From Pseudomonadota bacterium (lineage in GTDB: Bacteria > Desulfobacterota > Desulfovibrionia > Desulfovibrionales > Desulfovibrionaceae): DNA of 26,070 nt. A program made the position numbers and the translations under genes. Positions within the stretch are counted from its first letter, which is position 1. Each line of letters begins with the position of its first letter. The stretch lies in contig JAHJKV010000170.1 of the NCBI GenBank assembly GCA_018822065.1, positions 1 to 26,070 of the forward strand, given 5' to 3'. Of this stretch, positions 24,369 through 26,070 are shown piece by piece. The notes beneath the pieces are model-generated. The model saw only the letters and a list, made by a program, of their open reading frames with translations. It was not told where the DNA came from and did no database searches.

Positions 24369-25241
24369 TTAGCGTTTCTTTTTTTTGCCACCCAGCACCA
24401 GAAAGGAGATGAAAGCGACAACGAAGATTACGATGGAGAATCCGGCCACGCGCAGGGTGGAGAAGACATAGCGACGCCCTTGGGGGTCGTAGCTGTAGCA
24501 CATGGAGAGCAGGCGCTTGACCGAAAGGCTGGTGATCCCCTCAGAAGCCTTGGTGGCGGCGATGGTGATATCCATTGGCAGGAAGCCCGGGCCGTAGAGG
24601 TAGCGGACCACCTTGCCGCCCGGCGCAAGAGCAATCACGGCCACAGGGTGGGCAAACAGTCCACCCTGACGACGAACAGTATAGCCGATGGAGTTTAAAG
24701 CCATATCGATAGCTTTTTGATCACCCGTGAGGAATTGCCAGTCCTTAGAGGGGTACTTCCCCTGGAGTGCTGCCATGTACTGTTTTTTCGCGTGGGCTGC
24801 GTCCTGGGGCGTGTCGCGCGGGTCAAAGCTCAGTGAGATGACCTGAATCTCTTTGCCGGGCTCAAGGGGCACGTCAGGGAGAATCTGGGCAAAGGAGCTT
24901 TGGAGCAGGCTGCAGACATCCGGGCATTTGAAGTAGATGGGCAACAGGATGGTGGGAACCGAGACCAATTCCCGCAGGTTCACCCGGTTTCCGTCGGAAT
25001 CGGAGAACTCGACGTCGGCCAGCAGGTTTCCAAGTTTTTCCTCGATGCCTACCTCCGCGCTGTCTTCCGGGGCAGACAGGGTGGCTTCTTCAATGAGCTT
25101 CTGGTGGTCGTGCCCCTCCATTGCGGCCGCGTCCATTTCCATACCTCCCTGGTCCAGGGGTTCGATGGAACCTTGATCCTGGGCCAGGGAGGCGGAAACA
25201 AGCAGAAGGACGGCAAGAACCGTCGCAAGCAGGAGTTTCAT
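24369..25241 (-). CDS. SCO1/SenC copper chaperone for the oxidase, 290 aa
   Basis: Periplasm-facing thioredoxin-fold protein that delivers copper to CuA of subunit II. Signal peptide 1-20 (VSASLA-QDQ), then a Met/His/Asp-rich stretch at 32-47 (GGMEMDAAAMEGHDHQ) that could bind extra copper; the SCO domain is about 65-240 with ligands C106 and C110 (YFKCPDVCS) and H198 (GGLFAHPVAV). A C-terminal helix (about 266-284) with a KKKKR tail anchors it, as is common in the SCO proteins of this type of operon. It starts 4 bases after the c553 stop, with no clear ribosome site, so translation is probably coupled. Confidence 0.94.
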   Translation of the reverse strand: MKLLLATVLAVLLLVSASLAQDQGSIEPLDQGGMEMDAAAMEGHDHQKLIEEATLSAPEDSAEVGIEEKLGNLLADVEFSDSDGNRVNLRELVSVPTILLPIYFKCPDVCSLLQSSFAQILPDVPLEPGKEIQVISLSFDPRDTPQDAAHAKKQYMAALQGKYPSKDWQFLTGDQKAIDMALNSIGYTVRRQGGLFAHPVAVIALAPGGKVVRYLYGPGFLPMDITIAATKASEGITSLSVKRLLSMCYSYDPQGRRYVFSTLRVAGFSIVIFVVAFISFLVLGGKKKKR

Positions 25242-25245
25242 GTGC

Positions 25246-25554
25246 TTACAGCGTGGCTATGTGTTCGGCCACAGCAGTCGTTTCCTCAGGGGAGAGTTTG
25301 CCGGCCATCTTCTGCATGACCTTCATCTTCTTGCCTCCAAAGGAACCGTCCACGTACCCCTTGAGTTTGGTTTCGATGTCCGCTGCAGACTGGCCCTTGA
25401 GGGTCACGTTGCCCGAGGAGGCCGCAGCCTTGGCCCCATCTTTGCCATGGCATCCGGAGCACTTGGAGTTGTAAAGGTCAGCACCGGAGGAGGCGCAGGC
25501 AACGGTCACGGCCAGAGCCAGAACCAGGGTGAGGGAGAGTGCAAACAGTTTCAT
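25246..25554 (-). CDS. Cytochrome c553-type periplasmic cytochrome, 102 aa
   Basis: Small monoheme cytochrome, probable electron donor to the c-hemes of the oxidase. Signal peptide about 1-21 (MKLFALSLTLVLALAVTVAC), mature start near SSGADLYNSKCSGCHGKDG with heme attachment C32-x2-C35-H36. YVDGSFGGKKMKVMQKMAGK holds the candidate Met ligand (M77, M80 or M83) as in D. vulgaris c553 (GYADGSYGG..MM). Helix LSPEETTAVAEHIATL closes the fold. ATG 25552-25554 has GAGGAT upstream; the longer frame to 25701 has no coding character. First gene of the operon, as in the D. vulgaris cluster as I recall it. Confidence 0.94.
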   Translation of the reverse strand: MKLFALSLTLVLALAVTVACASSGADLYNSKCSGCHGKDGAKAAASSGNVTLKGQSAADIETKLKGYVDGSFGGKKMKVMQKMAGKLSPEETTAVAEHIATL

Positions 25555-25593
25555 GTGTATCCTCGTTGTTGATGAGTTATGCGGGAAATTTCC

Positions 25594-25623
25594 ATAATAG
25601 CATACACGAACATGCCATGAAAA
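25594..25623 (-). promoter_or_regulatory. Candidate promoter of the c553-oxidase operon
   Basis: On the minus strand an extended -10, TGCTATTAT (TATTAT at 25599-25594), has TTTTCA (25623-25618) 18 bases upstream. The start would be near 25587, leaving a leader of about 33 bases. The rest of 25555-25733 shows no gene and no strong terminator. Confidence 0.5.
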
Positions 25624-25733
25624 GACACCTTGTTCAGGAGAAATGACACCCAACGGAAAACAATTCCATTTGATGAGGGAAACGAACCCCCTGGAAGCCA
25701 ATAGACGGAGTAGTTGCCCCTCTTGTGCGGGAG

Positions 25734-26070
25734 TTACATCTGTGGCGTGGAATCGGGTTGGACAGGAACCAGGGCAGGAATCGAGGCAGGAATCGGGGAA
25801 ATGACAAACGGTTCGGAGCGCGTCGGTTTTGGAGTGAACTTTCGAAAGGGGCGGATGGCAACGACCCAGAGAAGCAGGGTGGCCCCCAGGGTGCAGGAGA
25901 GCATCAATGCAGGTGGGGCATCTTCCAGGGTTTGTTCCAGCAGGGCGATAACCAGATAGTGAACCAGGTAGAAAGGATAGCTGAGTTCGCTCGCCGCCCG
26001 GTCGATACTGTTGTCGCGGAGCAGTCGGAAGACCAGGGGCATGGTCAGGCAGGTGAGCGCGACAAGTGCC
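25734..26070 (-). CDS. Acyltransferase-3 family membrane protein, C-terminal end (5' end outside window)
   Basis: The minus frame is open to the window edge; the ATG at 26042 is internal because the codons before it continue a hydrophobic helix (ALVALTCLTM). The visible 111 residues include ASELSYPFYLVHYLVIALLE, the hallmark last-helix motif of OafA/YrhL-type acyltransferases (LSYPxYLxH), another helix, and a Pro-rich cytoplasmic tail (PIPASIPALVPVQP). Such proteins O-acylate surface polysaccharides or similar targets; the substrate is unknown. The catalytic N-terminal part is not in the window. Confidence 0.8.
   Translation of the reverse strand, partial: ALVALTCLTMPLVFRLLRDNSIDRAASELSYPFYLVHYLVIALLEQTLEDAPPALMLSCTLGATLLLWVVAIRPFRKFTPKPTRSEPFVISPIPASIPALVPVQPDSTPQM

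Noticed and set aside
23445..24698. 417-codon plus-strand frame opposite coxA and the SCO gene
   Set aside because: Gly/Asp/His/Glu-rich shadow of a high-GC membrane-protein gene; no ribosome site or domain, and the minus strand is certain.

Overview
The window looks like chromosomal DNA of a sulfate-reducing Desulfovibrio/Pseudodesulfovibrio-type bacterium (Desulfobacterota). The clues are a class I hybrid cluster protein, a short rubrerythrin, a small cytochrome c553 placed just upstream of an SCO and heme-copper oxidase operon (the arrangement I recall from D. vulgaris), a Desulfovibrio-like flagellin, and many large sensory kinases and c-di-GMP proteins. Species assignment is inference. 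No rRNA, tRNA, CRISPR array, insertion sequence or phage gene was seen.

Layout: (1) 1-578, the C-terminal two thirds of a flagellin on +, ending at a hairpin shared with a convergent minus-strand block. (2) 687-5725, minus strand: a hypothetical protein, an EAL-HDOD signalling protein, an ErcA-like iron alcohol dehydrogenase paired with a PAS histidine kinase, and a small secreted protein. (3) 5844-7774, minus strand: two tandem FecR-domain secreted paralogues without any sigma/TonB partner. (4) 8012-10343, plus strand: hcp and rubrerythrin, each with its own candidate operator (TTGAC-N4-GTCA-like and a perfect TAGGAAT-T-ATTCCTA palindrome) and strong terminator. (5) 10400-14215, minus strand: a BarA-like hybrid kinase and a lipoprotein MsrA-MsrB fusion. 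(6) 14553-16182, the divergent argO/argP exporter-regulator pair, with a membrane-protein-like fragment beside argO. (7) 16337-19074, minus strand: a dCache-PAS-GGDEF diguanylate cyclase preceded by a possible coupled 35-codon leader ORF. (8) 19243-25554, minus strand: one tight operon c553-SCO-coxA-coxC-coxD-coxB(diheme)-ctaB-DUF4079-like. (9) 25734-26070, the C-terminal end of an acyltransferase-3 membrane protein cut by the window edge.

The common theme from region 4 to region 8 is handling of oxygen and nitrogen stress in an anaerobe: NO/hydroxylamine reduction (Hcp), peroxide reduction (rubrerythrin), periplasmic methionine sulfoxide repair (MsrAB) and a terminal oxygen reductase fed by c-type cytochromes. 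The oxidase subunit I carries YSHPAVY instead of GHPEVY, so it belongs to the A2 subtype, and its subunit II carries two fused c-heme domains. Regions 2, 3 and 7 are mainly signalling. Nothing in the window is plainly a new system; the best leads are the ErcA-like/kinase pair, the tandem FecR pair, the coupled leader ORF before the diguanylate cyclase and the in-frame open stretch after the oxidase operon.
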